Source of the DNA: Phellopilus nigrolimitatus
Taxonomy: Eukaryota; Basidiomycota; Agaricomycetes; Hymenochaetales; Hymenochaetaceae
Reading direction: 5' to 3'
NCBI GenBank assembly: GCA_021029095.1
Contig: JAJOHG010000011.1
Location: 62,001 to 126,000 of the forward strand
Length of the DNA: 64,000 nucleotides
Under the pieces are notes generated by a model that was not told the DNA's origin, made no database searches, and saw nothing but the letters and a program-made list of their open reading frames with translations. The position numbers and the translations under genes are program-made. Positions 1-11,902 of this stretch are shown one piece after another. Each line of letters begins with the position of its first letter. Within the stretch, counting starts at the first letter, position 1.

Positions 1-1359
1 AGTTCCGGAATCGCGAGCGTCGGGTGCGTGTCGTTCAGTTGAATTGCGACGTAGTCCGAGAACTCCTCAATCGGCTTTCCTTGGTTTTTGAACCGTCGCA
101 TCATATCGTTTAGACTCGCGGCGGTCCAGAAATACTGCTGTTTCAGACGTAGTTCCTTTCCGACCATCGTGTTGTCATTGGGGTACAGCACAGCGGTAAT
201 GTTTTCTGCGGAGTTAGACGCCTGCACGGCCTGCTCGTAGTCGCCCGCATTGAACGAATTCAGGTCGAAGCCACGCTTCGGCTTGCTCTCCCATAGACGC
301 AAATTGTTCGTCGTCTTCGTGTGGTAGCCCGGAATCATGACGTCATACGCGACAGCGAGGACCTCCTGTCCGCCGCTCCAGATTGCCTTGCCACTGTCAC
401 CAATGCGCTCCGCGTACCCGTAGAAGCGTATGTCGACTGTTACGTCGGTGCGCGGAAGCTCCCAAGGGTTCGTGTTGTTCAACCACGGGTCGGGTGCCTC
501 GAGCTGCGAGCCATCCGAAGAGATGAGCTGCTGAAAGATGCCGTACTTGTAGCGCAAGCCATATCCCCACATGGGTAGTTCCGTGCTCGCGCTCGAGTCT
601 AGGTAGCACGCAGCGAGCCGCCCGAGGCCGCCATTGCCAAGAGCTGCGTCGCGCTCGCAATCTGTAGGTGAACATGAGAAATGTGTTTGGATGATGGTCC
701 CAGCTTTGACCCACCGATGAGATCCTCGAGGTTAAAGCCAAGCTTATTGGCAGACTCGCTAAACTCGTTCTTAAGACCAAGATTAAGGAGCGCGTTGTCA
801 AGCGTGCGTCCCATGAGGAACTCTAGCGAAAAATAGTAAGCCCGCTTTTGAGAAGAACGCGAATATTGAAGCTGGGTGTCATTCCAGTTCACCTAAGTCG
901 AAAAGTGTTAATTCGGTGTGCAAAGAGGCGATCGGAGATGCTTAACACGTACAATGAGATCATCGCGAGCGGAAAGCGCGACAGCCTGGTATGCGCCAAG
1001 ATTATCAAGGTTGTAGGCCTGACGTGCAAGCGAAGTCTGCACGTGATTCACTATGGACTTGGAAATGGATGGGACATCTAGATGATTATTAGAAATAAGA
1101 ACATGCATTATAAGTTACAGTAATACATTAGAGCTCACCAGCATCGACGCCTCGTATGCCCTCCTTCCATGTCTTCTCGTCACCTAGTGGCCAGATCTCT
1201 TTCCCGATGCATCATTTTCCGGGATATAACCTAGTGTTCTGTCAGACGCGCTCGCCGTCGACGGCGGTGGAGACAGAAAGACGAACCTGTGAGAGTTCGA
1301 ACATGACGGCGCTGCCGCTTAGGCTTGCCGATCTCTTTCGTATCAATGGTTGAGGTCAT
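1..1359 (-). CDS. GPH1: Glycogen phosphorylase, 5' part (runs off left edge)
   Basis: Glycogen phosphorylase releases glucose-1-phosphate from cytosolic glycogen using pyridoxal phosphate. Minus-strand exons are about 1359-1287, 1230/1198-1139 (1198 is preferred because the longer form meets a stop), 1077-947, 892-715 and 661-1. They join in frame to give, in order, RHVRTLT, EIWPLGDEKTW, DVPSISKSIVNHVQTSLAR, AYQAVALSARDDLIVR, NWNDTQ, YYFSLEFLMGRTLDNALLNL, GNGGLGRLAACYLDS, YGIFQQL and NDTHPTLAIPE. These are hallmark blocks of the N-terminal half of the family. The start ATG at 1359 precedes a basic stretch typical of fungal N-termini. About 370 residues are visible; the catalytic C-terminal half with the PLP lysine lies outside the window. 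Identity is very secure; the first intron's acceptor is the least certain boundary. Confidence 0.95.
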
Positions 1360-1442
1360 GGTTGGAGGGAAACTGTCGCCGTCAACAGCAGACGATGAAG
1401 GGGAGGGGGCGCGGACGGAGAAAACGGGAGGGCTTAAGACCG

Positions 1443-1448
1443 TTTATA
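1443..1448 (-). promoter_or_regulatory. TATA box of the glycogen phosphorylase gene
   Basis: On the minus strand the sequence reads CATATAAACG, with TATAAA at 1448-1443, about 84 bp upstream of the chosen ATG. Spacing fits a fungal core promoter; function is inferred. Confidence 0.5.
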
Positions 1449-1449
1449 T

Positions 1450-3832
1450 GCATCGTGGCTGAGAGGAACGGGTGAGATCGGCCGCTTACCACAGCACATA
1501 TTTACCAAATGAAGTATTTCTATTGACTTATGCGGTGAACATGGCGGTCACTTGCACAATCTTCTCGACTATCTCCGCACGTTCTGATGTCAGTTCTTCA
1601 CTGCGCTCTTCCTCCAACTCATACCGTCTGAATCTTAGAAGACGCTCTGGAGTCACCAGGTCCGATCTGCAGACTCGAAATTGCGAACGTCAATTGCGGT
1701 CCGAACACCTAATATTGAGAAATGGCCGCCTTGCTTTCTTCTAAAGCGTTATCGGCGGTGTCGGTGGTGCCCCATTTCTGTGTGACATGTCAAGTGAGTC
1801 TGCTAAGATATACTTCCCAGAGCTTTGTTGTCCTTGTGATATTTCGTCGTGCGGTCGAGGCGTATCGAATGCACATGTACATGTACTTGCACTGAAACGT
1901 TCGAAGTTATTCGAAGGAGTAAAAAATGCAGGCGTTATATAATTGAATGGAGCATTGCAAGATGGACCCAACTATATAATTATCCGCCCAGACATTTCCC
2001 TTGTACCTACGTTGGAATCGTACACTGATACTTTTGCCTCGAGGATTTTGGCGCCGACATGCCGATCAAGGCGACGTCAGTGTCGATCCTAAGTTCCCAC
2101 ACTTGCTAATACATGTACTGTTGCACATACATACAGTTTTGAAACACAGCCAGGGGCAACGACCGCCTCCTGGTCATTTTCTCTTGGGCGGGAACTACCG
2201 ATGATGTCTGGAAGCTAGCGGTGCCGCGGTTCTCGAAGACCAGATGGAGCTGTTCAGTAGCACCCTCGTTCCCAGCGCCTCTCGTGAGACAAAAGGGTGC
2301 TCTTCGCTTTCCCGGGTAATCCTTCACAATGTCTGACGACACGATAGATGTCCTCTCCTTGAAGCGCGAAGATTCGAGGGCCTGTTCGTCTTGAAGCGAC
2401 GAAGCACTTTTCGTCTTCGGCGCCGAAGGGTCAAGGCTCCAACGTACCCCTGTATCTCATGAATGGAATTGACAGTGGGTATGCCGAGGTTGATGCGTTA
2501 GAAGCCTGCAAATTTAGACAAGAGCAAAGTCATTATACCCATATATGTAATTATGTAAACGACCACTGTGGCTCGAACAGCGATCGAGCGCTCAAGGGCT
2601 GTAGAAATTTGGTAAAGCGAGTTAATCCAGTATCCTTGCTCGCTAATATACTTCTATACATGCACATGGGTGTGACAGTGTCAGAAAAAATTGCAACGCA
2701 CTCAGAAATGACTTACTCGATGTGGCGGGATCGGTCAATGCGTGACCTAAAAAGGAGCGACGCATCGTATTTCAAAGCCTGATGTAGGGGATTTGAAGCT
2801 GAAGCGATCAAGAAGCATGCCAACCACACTTGCAAGCTTAGGTACTTCCTGGACGGACCAGCGACAGGCGTTTTTCATCGAAGAGACAGTCTCCACCTCT
2901 CCCTCTCTACCTTTTCCTCGCGCTTTACGTCTACCGCGAGGATTGAGAAGCAGGAGGATCCGTGCGGCCAACGAGGATGGTCTTTGTAGAGCTGCGTTTT
3001 TACGTGCTTGGATACTCTATAAAGAGGTTGGGAGAAAGATCATTCAATTTCCCGTGCGGCCGTCGCACTGCCACGCATGATCGTCGGGCATTAGTTTTTG
3101 TTACATAAGGCAACACGGAAGTTAATCTCGATCCTATACATTTGTCATTCCCTCGACTGAGTCTTCAGTACATTGTATCCGTCGCAGTTAAATATATATT
3201 GATGCGCACCTCGTCAAGTCAAACAAACCCGTATCGAAATGTAGCGCGAGATGATAGAATGGGACAGTCCACCCTTTCACCAGAAAGGGACAAGGGCGAA
3301 CTTCCCAGGAGCCTGTTCTGCCCTGAAGAACGTTGGTGATGGACGTAAATACTTGAAGTGCAGCGAGTTGATTTCGAACCGGTCACACCGTGGCGAGCGA
3401 GTAAAAGATGACTGTTCAAAACTCCAAGTTGACAATAGCCTCACCTTAGTGGACAAGGAAGTGGTTTTCCTATAGCTGCGAAACGAGCAAGGGAGTAAGG
3501 ACGGAAACGAAAACTGGAGAGTTTGGGTTGCCTGCTTATGTAAGAGAGTCTCCATGTCGGTTGAAGAAGACTTCTGGACTTCTCTCAAGCACGCGTCAAA
3601 CACATTCCTCGTCGTCCCCTTACTTTCTTTCCCATTGCCGACAACGACGACGACAGCCGCCGCGATACCTTCAATTCAAACCTGCAGTTAAGGTACGTCA
3701 TTTTTATATACAATAACAGTGCGCTCCGTTAACAAAGTTCGTCGTATTAGCCGACGGCGCGCTCGTCGTCTCTGACGTCCGGACGCCAACAATCTCCACG
3801 CTCTTTTACTGTCAGGATTTGAAAATACTGCG
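1450..3832. other. Intergenic, no recognised gene (2.4 kb)
   Basis: Only short open frames without recognisable domains, codon pattern or spliceable continuity. It contains the upstream region of glycogen phosphorylase on one side and of the Msb1-like gene on the other. I see no repeat or RNA gene here. Confidence 0.5.
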
Positions 3833-6800
3833 ATGCCCCCTGCATTCCTTTCGAAGGTGTTCTCGCGCGGGAAGGACAAGGAGAGGGACAAGGATGAACT
3901 GCCTTCCCCGACTACTAAGCAGAGCAAGCGAACATCTCGCGCTTCCGCTCATTCATTGCTTGAGGGCAAGTTTGAGGCGGTTTCTCCGACCATCTCTCCG
4001 TCGGCTCTGAAATTCGATGAGAAAGATAAGACACCTGAGGTGAAGGAGAAAGAGAGGGAAAAGGAAAAGGAGAGGACAGCCCTGTTCCGCCCGAAGTCGC
4101 GCACCAAGTCTGCTGGCGCTGGCACCGTGCGTAAATCGGAGGATGTCCCGCAGTTAACGCTGGATCTCAACTTGCCTATTGTCAAGAGCGACTCAAGAAA
4201 ACGGGATTTAGACGTTGTTTACGAGGGTGTTGCTGTTTTGGACGATGCTACGTTGGGCGAGAAGAGGCTGAGCGCGGCAGAGGCCCTTAAGCTAATGCGC
4301 ATGTGCTCGTCTGTTATATCCAGCCGAGGTGCGTGTTCGCGGTCTGCACGAACTTTTATATAATTTCATTTTAAAAAATCGACCAGGTCTAGAAAGTCTG
4401 GGTGTCATGCATCCGCATTGGCATTCCGCTTCGTCGGTCACGCAGCGCAAGATAATCTCCCTATTTTTGTCATCGCTTGCCGCGCCTTCGACAGGTGCAA
4501 CGGTGGCCTCGCCTACTAGTGCCGCTTCTGCATTTGAGTCTGAGCTTGACTACGCGCGCTCACCACATGACATTGCTGCCGTATTCCGCTGGGCGTTGCG
4601 TCACTTACGGCTTGACGGCAATGCGTTCGGGAAGGACGACGTGTCCTCGCTTGCATGGTACGACGGATTCGCAGAACAGGAGAAGGCAAAGGCGTATCCG
4701 CAGACTGCGTTTAGCGAGTTACTGCTGCCTGTCGTTAAGCCGTCCCACGCAGAATTATTAGATTCGACATTGAGTTTGGCTTCGAGCTTGGCTAGTCATT
4801 CGGAAAGGAATGGCGTTTCCGGAAGTAAACTGTCGATGTTCCTCGGGCATTACCTACTGACAGGAAACAAGGTCGATGGTTTGGAGGACTGGTTGTCGTT
4901 CTATGCGCAGTGGGAGCGCGCAGGACGGGCACTGGAGCACATTTTCTTGGCAAATCTTCGGTACGTACTTTTCAAGACTACTTCGGCTCACATTCTTATG
5001 TCATCTCAGAGATGAGGCATCAAAGACAAGGATACCAAAGCGTCTTTCGGAGTTAATTACGAGCTACCCTTATTCAAAGCATGCCGTTGATAGCCACTTC
5101 CCGCGACCGGCTCGTTTCGCAACTCGGAAGTACGATGCACTGCACGTTCGAATTACAACTCAGCTCGCGTCCTGGTTTGAAGGCTAGCCGGGAGCAGCGC
5201 CACCCCCTTCGGATTATTGAAAATGCTCTCAGAGCGGAGACGGGCGATGAATTAAAGGATGCGGAGGTTGCTGCGTTATGGGAGGAAATCAAGAAACTAA
5301 GCTTGGTGACCGATGGGGCAGATCCTACGTCGGATACTTCACTTTCAAGTGTTCTGTCCGACGATACGATACGAATTCTGTCTCTCAAGCCAGACGGCCC
5401 AGACGAAGGCACACCAACGATCGCTATGTTCACACATATTCCCGAGCATGAGGCCCTGTATAGGAGCAAAACGGCGCGTCGATAGGGAACGGGAAGGCAA
5501 AAACGTCGAACGGGTCTGTGTCTGTGTCGAGGAAGGCATCCGACGAAACGAAAGAAGAATCAAGCCCAATCACGACGGACTGGACTATGTTCTCGTCCGC
5601 TGGCTTTGGAGGTCCGAATATTAGTCAGAGCCTCGCTGCAACGCTTTTGGATAGTGATCTCGAGAAGACGGCTCCTGCTCTTGCTCACGGTCGCTCTCGT
5701 TCTCTCAGGAAGAGCCGATCCCCTGCACGCTCCCCGAGACTCGAGCCGCTGTCTTTACCTACATCGCCTGCCGCCGAGCCAATACGCTTCAAGACCTGCG
5801 CTTGTATCACTCGTAAAGCTTGACGAGTCGTTTGTCGACTTCTGGAGCGATGCGCTACTTGACCCAATTTCGCTTGCTTGGCCTGCGTTCGTTGTGTGTC
5901 AGCTCAAGTCGGACGCGGCACCTGCGCACGGGGACAAGAAGGTCGCGTGGCTCGTCGTCGAGCAGAAGTTTCTACCGCCGTCCCCGCCGCCTGCAGAGGA
6001 GACATCCTCACATGCGCGCCGCGCGAGCTCACCGCGGCCCAGCATGCGTAGCGAAAGCGAGGGACGCCCGGGCGTTATTGGCCGTGTTAGCTCGACGTTC
6101 TCTGCGTCGCGAAAACGCTTCAACTTCTTCGGAGGTCCGCCAACGACGGTTCCTGGTGAGGAGGGGAAGGAGGCCAGTAAGCCGGCCAAGGGGACGAAGG
6201 TGAACGAGATGGGTGAGATAATTTCGGAGGAAAGCACGTCCGCGAAGGAAGATGCCGCCAAGAGATCATCGACTAGTCCCGCTACGGCTGCCATCCTTCC
6301 CGTCGTTGCAGGAGCAGCGGTTGCGACAGCATCAGATGTTGATGAAGCCAGCTCAACGGCTCCGGGGCACAAGATTGAAGTTTCCACCACGGAGAAGCCA
6401 GTATCCCAAGCTGAGGATGTGAAGGCACGGCTTCCTTCCCTCACGGAGGCCGAGGAAGCTCCAGCTGATGTAATCGCTCCCCCCACTGCTCTAGCAAGTC
6501 CTGGAGCGGAGACCGTTGAGGAGAAGACTTCGATTCCCACTGCAGGATCAGCCATTGCTGCTAGAGCTTCCGCTGAAATCCCCGCTGATGTGACACAGGT
6601 TACTCAAGCTGACACTGCGTCTGCAGCAGAGTCTGTCGCTGCTGCTACACCCGAACTTGATGAGTCTCAAGCTGCTGAGACAGAAGGGGCTACTGCCGGC
6701 GTGCACCCTGGCGCAGGCGAGTCCCGGTTTGTCGAACATATTGAGACCCCTCCTAACGAGAAGAAAACAGGACCTGAGCTAACCCCCGATTTGGAGACGG

Positions 6801-7736
6801 AGCAGGAGCAGGAAGCCGAGCCTTTGATGACAGTTGAGACCGTCGTCGAAGCGGATGTGCCACCCGTTGCGGGGTCAGCTTCGGATTCCGAGCTGAAGGA
6901 GGTCAAGCCTGCTGGCGTCGAGGAACCTGTACTGGATGTGACCGCGAATCTGCTGGACGAGGATTCCATTACGTCTGTCGTTGAAGAGCCTGTTTCCGCT
7001 TCGGTTGACGCGCCAACAACCACTGTGGTCGAAGAGCAAGTTCCCGTCATCGAGGAGTCTGCTACAGCTGCTTTGGAGGAGTCTACTGTTCCTGCCCTTG
7101 AGGATCCTGCTGCTCCCACTGTCGAAGAATTTGCTCCAGAGGGATCTCCTACATTCAGCGCCGAGGGCTCTGTCGCTCCTGCTACGGAAGAGGTGGATCT
7201 CTCCGAAGAAATATCGATTCCCGCTAGCGAGAATAACGGCGCTCTTGCTGACGATGTTCCGGTCTCGGCCGTAGAAGCTCCTGCTGAAGAGTCCACCTCT
7301 GCGGAGGAGCCTGAGGTGAAGGAAGAAGCTGTGGCCGAACCCGTTGCACCTTCTCAGGAGTCAGTCGAACCGGCCCTAGAAGCCGATCCTATACAGAGCA
7401 TTTCTGTAGAGCCTTCGGCTGCAGAAGGCACTTCGGAACTTCATGCCCAAGAAACAACCGTCCCTGCAGAACCTGATGTCGAGAAGGAGGGTGAAGTAGC
7501 TGCCGAAGTATCATCAGCAGGACCTATTGGTACGAGTGAAGTTTAATCCTTCTGAATCTGTTAAACTGATGTTCTCCTGCACTTTAGCGGCCTCGACGAC
7601 CTATGCTGAGGAGCCTCCTGTGGAAATTTCGCAAATCGAAAGCGAGGCGGAAGGTACGTAGACCACGCATTGGTCGGATAGCAGTCCCTGATAAATGGTT
7701 ACATTTCTGCATTTAGAACAAACGACTCCAGCATAA
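3833..7736 (+). CDS. Msb1/Mug8-domain cell polarity protein
   Basis: Likely a fungal Msb1/Mug8-domain protein (RhoGAP-like, linked to Cdc42/Rho polarity in yeasts). Clear exons are 3833-4328, 4387-4960 and from 5010; the last three end at 7529, 7588-7653 and 7717-7736. Family-like blocks include RGLESLGVMHPHWHSAS, DIAAVFRWALRHL, KLSMFLGHYLLT, TDWTMFSSAGF and LDESFVDFWSDALLDPIS. The N-terminus is basic with K/E runs; the C-terminal ~430 residues are acidic, E/P/A/V-rich, degenerate EEP-type repeats. Between 5140 and 5820 the reading frame changes three times. Introns at 5146-5197, 5458-5531 and 5751-5793 restore one frame (total 1168 aa) but have weak splice signals and remove plausible codons; sequence indels are the alternative. 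Domain assignment is from remembered family patterns, so function is moderate confidence. Confidence 0.7.
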
Positions 7737-8591
7737 CTTTGGCCTCTACAACTTATGTCAGCTCCCTTTCGTTATTTAGCTTTCCGCAATATCCTCCTTC
7801 CTTGTTTCGTTTTAACAGGTTTTCTTTTCGATCCCATTCAACGCTCCAACCAATTCATTTTACTTAGGAAATCTGACAATGATTTTAACCACTTGTTTCC
7901 CTTACTCTACCTCCATCTCCAGGGTACCACCCTGGATGCTATCTCTAAATCCCCGCCATCATCCGGACACACGCTCGTTATTTGATCGCTTACCGTTATG
8001 TTTCTGCTTTCTGACTCTTGAGGTCTATTTTCGTTTCCTGTCGCACAGAATTTTACACTTCTTTGAGTCTTTGATGGATTGGTTGGATATATATTGGCAT
8101 TTACACTCTCCTATAGTGCATCGGTAGTTTCTCTTATTTTCTCATTTTGCTGTATGCCTGTCCTTTCTTGAAGTATACCCGTCTACCCGTCGTGCTAGAA
8201 AAATGTAAAGATGCGCGTTACGTAACCATCACATCGCCTTGACACGTGACTCGCTTTTTGCAAATTCAAACTTGCATTACTTTGAACATTTGCTAAAAGA
8301 GTGTGCACACTTTGTAATCTAACAAATGATTGGCAAATGCCAATCTAAGGAATTCTGGTGGCAAAGGCCTACAGATGGTCAATTTGATACAATACAGCCA
8401 CTCCTTGCTAACTTTCCTTAGGTATTAGGCCATAATACAATACTTTAAAACTATATCTACAATATACACATTGTGTCATGTAGCTCGTCTATGAGGAGAA
8501 ATTTGTAGCAAAGAAAAGAGCAGGTGAGTGCATTGTCTGTTGTCACGTGAGCTCAGCGCACGCAGAAATCGCCGCGCTACACGCAAATGTG
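7737..8591. other. Intergenic, AT-rich, no recognised gene
   Basis: Downstream of the Msb1-like gene. Only pyrimidine-rich and AT-rich sequence with short unconvincing frames; a small palindrome (ATTGGCAAATGCCAAT) sits near 8329-8344. Confidence 0.5.
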
Positions 8592-8860
8592 CAGAACGAG
8601 TTTTTGAGAAAAATTCTACACAGTTATGCACAATTTAAGCTGGAAAATAATCTGGTGATATTGGGTTGGGAGGTCTATTTTGTCAATTTTCTAATTTCGC
8701 CCTCAACGTATCAGAACAGCCATGTAAAGCCACTGTTCCGATATGTTGAGGGCGAAATTAAAAATTTGACATTGTTGACCTCCAAGCTCTATATCACCCG
8801 AGTATTTTAAAGCTTAAATCGTGCAGAACTGTGGAGAATTGAGCTCAAACACTCGTTCTG
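8592..8860. repeat. Foldback inverted repeat A (MITE-like hairpin)
   Basis: The arms 8592-8719 and 8733-8860 are inverted copies (by eye roughly 80% identical) separated by a 13-nt loop. Both arms begin with CAGAACGAGT and end at the centre with an inverted CAGAACAG/CGGAACAG. Such nearly loop-free hairpins are typical of foldback MITEs. No coding capacity and no obvious target-site duplication are visible. Confidence 0.85.
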
Positions 8861-9026
8861 TAACTTGTCTTCTACTCATGAGCCGCCAAAATTCCGTTTT
8901 TGGTAGACATGTAAGCAACTACAAATGCACGCCTCCCCTCACAAACCGAACCTAAAAAATTTAAATAATGACAGGCGAGGCCATGGTATTTGCATAACGT
9001 ACTTACAGTAACTCACGAATGCACTG

Positions 9027-9630
9027 CACGACTCAAGATGCACGGAAGTATAAAAAATCACTGATTCAAATTTTTACTCCAGTTCCACTTTGTAAATTGA
9101 ATTAAGTTTATTTTTATACAATACTCTTAGTGACGAAACATTAAGCTAAAAGGCGCGGCCAGTAGGACCATATTATGAGGAGGTCGTAATTTAATCCTCA
9201 AATTCTCTTTCTCAAATTATTAGTAAAGTAGGTTGGGAAATTCTCTGCAAGTTGATATTTAAATCACAAAAAACCGCTCTGTGGTTGCCGAGATATTAGC
9301 CTAACAAAGCACCTTTTCTACATCTGCGATAAATCTAGGCTAAAATGGTACTTTGTCAGGCATATATCTCAGCAACCGCTGAGCGGTTTCCTTGTGATTC
9401 AAATATCAACTTGCAGAGAGTTTCCCAACCTACTTTACTAGTAATTTGAGGAGAGCATTTGAGGATTTGAAGGAAGACCTCTTCATAGTCTGGCCCTACT
9501 GGCTGATCTCTTAGCATAATTCTTGGTCGCTAAGAGCATTGTAAAGAAAAGAAGCCTAACTTAATTTACAAAGTTGAATTGGAGCAGAATATTGAATTTC
9601 TGTTTTTCGACACGTGCATCTCGAATCGTG
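9027..9630. repeat. Foldback inverted repeat B (about 600 bp)
   Basis: Two diverged inverted arms of about 290 bp meet at a short loop near 9320-9342. The outer ends pair CACGACTCAAGATGCAC (9027-9043) with GTGCATCTCGAATCGTG (9614-9630); inner blocks pair around GTAGGTTGGGAAA and ATATCTCAGCAACCGC. The sequence differs from foldback A. There is no coding capacity and no clear target-site duplication, so it is probably an old non-autonomous element. Confidence 0.85.
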
Positions 9631-11902
9631 TAAACTATAGGACATTTGCAAGTCCTCGGCGACCTGCTCTCATCGACTATATTCTCGAGTGAGATCATAG
9701 CCGCAATACCCTTGCAGACCTGTGGCTATGTGGCAAAAGCCTGCTGGTAATTACGTTATGTACAGCAATTTTCGAAAATTCAAAGAACGGTGCATCTCGG
9801 GACGTCTTCTCTCACTAACGTTACATTTCAAAGGCACATTGGATATCGTAATGAGACCGCACACGCCGCATTTGCTTTATGAATCTATCCCTTGAGCTTG
9901 AAGTCATGAAGAAGCTTTTTTCTTCTTCTTTGCGGGTGAAAAAACAGACACCGTGACAGCGCTTCGAGATTGATCTCGGCTTGAACATTATGAGGGACGA
10001 ATTCGTAGAGCCGACTCTGCCGAAACGCACCTGAATAACCTTGATGACACACACGAGTACGCTTCGACGAAGTAGAACTCGATGGGAGCCATAGGAATAT
10101 TTCTGAGGTACGAAGATTTCGTGGACATCGTCATGATGCGTGTACGCTCCCGAGTTTACATGTGGGACTGGAGAGACCGGAGAACCGATTCGGCACATTT
10201 GATATTTCCATCTGCATCCCCATTTACCTCTGTGGTTCTGATGCGGCAGTTATATATTTATTTTCCGTCTATGTACAGTACCTGATGAAGGTGTTAAAAA
10301 AAGGTCTCAATTTTCCGGGGCCCTCTAAAGTCTCCTGCGGAGATAGAGTAATGATAAGAGCCTCCACCCGCTCCCGACAGTGTCGATTCCGTAGAACCTA
10401 AACGTATATCGGTTGTAAATGGGGACATTTATAATCGAGAAAATAATCACGAACGTAGCGGAGTACTCGTATTCTCGCTTACATATTCCACTGTCGGTAA
10501 AGCATGTTTTACTTGCTACCAGTGCCGCAATGTGAAATGGTTTTTTTGAAGTACTTTGACACTTCCTAAAACCCCGCTTCCGCAGCAGCGCGTGAACACT
10601 GCATTCATACCTTCCACGGTCTTCCCCCCGGAGAACGCCTAATTGCTCCGTCCCTTGCGATTGCCAAGTAGCAGACTTCTTTTTCTCACTTCTATTCACC
10701 GAATACGGGTGCTCTCATCTGCTCGCTCCGAGGTTATTCGAAGTTCTCGCTCTCGCGAGCCCTCGTGGACCCTCGGACGTTTCCGTCTTGTTTTGCAAGT
10801 CTTATACGCAGAATCTGTGCGTCATCGCCGTCTCTTCTTCAATAACTTTCAAGCTCAGTTTATAATGAGCCTCAATGTTCTCCTGCGGGTTTATCGCTAA
10901 CATGCAGACGGAGAGTAAATTTCTAACTGTATCTCGACTGAATTGAATCCACTTCCGTTCTTTTTCCGGGCCTGCGACGGCTTTCGGACTTTGGGTCCCC
11001 ATTGTAACGAGGCAGCATCTGGCTTCCGCAGAATCCAGTAACTTTGAACCTGATGTTTGCTGGTCCATCCGACGCTCGCTGTGAAGTCTATTCCGGATCC
11101 CGATTTGCGATGACTACCGATATACCCGTGCCCTTCCTATTCCTACCCTTATTCGACTAAACGAAAGCCATATGTGCACTTGAAATTTTCATTCCAATTG
11201 CTCTTCCGAATAACTAAGGATCGTCTATAATACCTAGGGCCGTGATACGACCATCGCACATCGCCGGACTACTCCGACAATCAACAATGATCGCACTCAG
11301 GCTAGCACTCAGGCTGAACATAATAGCGGCCCAGAGCACTGCGAGATTAGGTTGGTTTGCGCGCCTAGCGATTTTCGTGTCATTATCCCCCCGAATCGTG
11401 GGAGTTATTGCCAGCGACGCACGAGTGGGGAGCGGGAGTCGGGGCTGCGCGCTGGGTTTCGACGTTGTTAGCATGAGCATGCTGTGCTTTTGCTTGTTCC
11501 TCTTATCATACCTGTGTCTACCGTTTTTATCTGCAATGAATGACCTCACTGGCATAAATTAAACAGTATCAAACCCAACCCCACACGAGAACCTCGTATC
11601 CAAGTTCCAGGTTGAAGCTCTGCTATCGAGAGCGGGTTTTCAGGTCAACACCACTCGACTGTTCATATCATAAACTTGTGCATTTTGCGCTCATATCTCC
11701 ATGCTGTTTTGATCGAGGAAATTTAGGACGCGTCGATCTTCATTTTGAAGACATCTTCCCGAAACGGAACTCACCATCATAACCTTGTTGGGCGTGGGCT
11801 TGACGGGCGCGCTCGGTCAGGGCACGGCACTGCGAGGCGCTGCATCGCTCTGAGCAATTCAGCGCTCGATCTTTTCTTTACAACAACGACGGATACGACT
11901 TC
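9631..11902. other. Intergenic, no recognised gene (2.3 kb)
   Basis: Short open frames on both strands without recognisable domains. The distal part should include the promoter of the HSPA12-like gene that starts at 11903. Confidence 0.5.
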
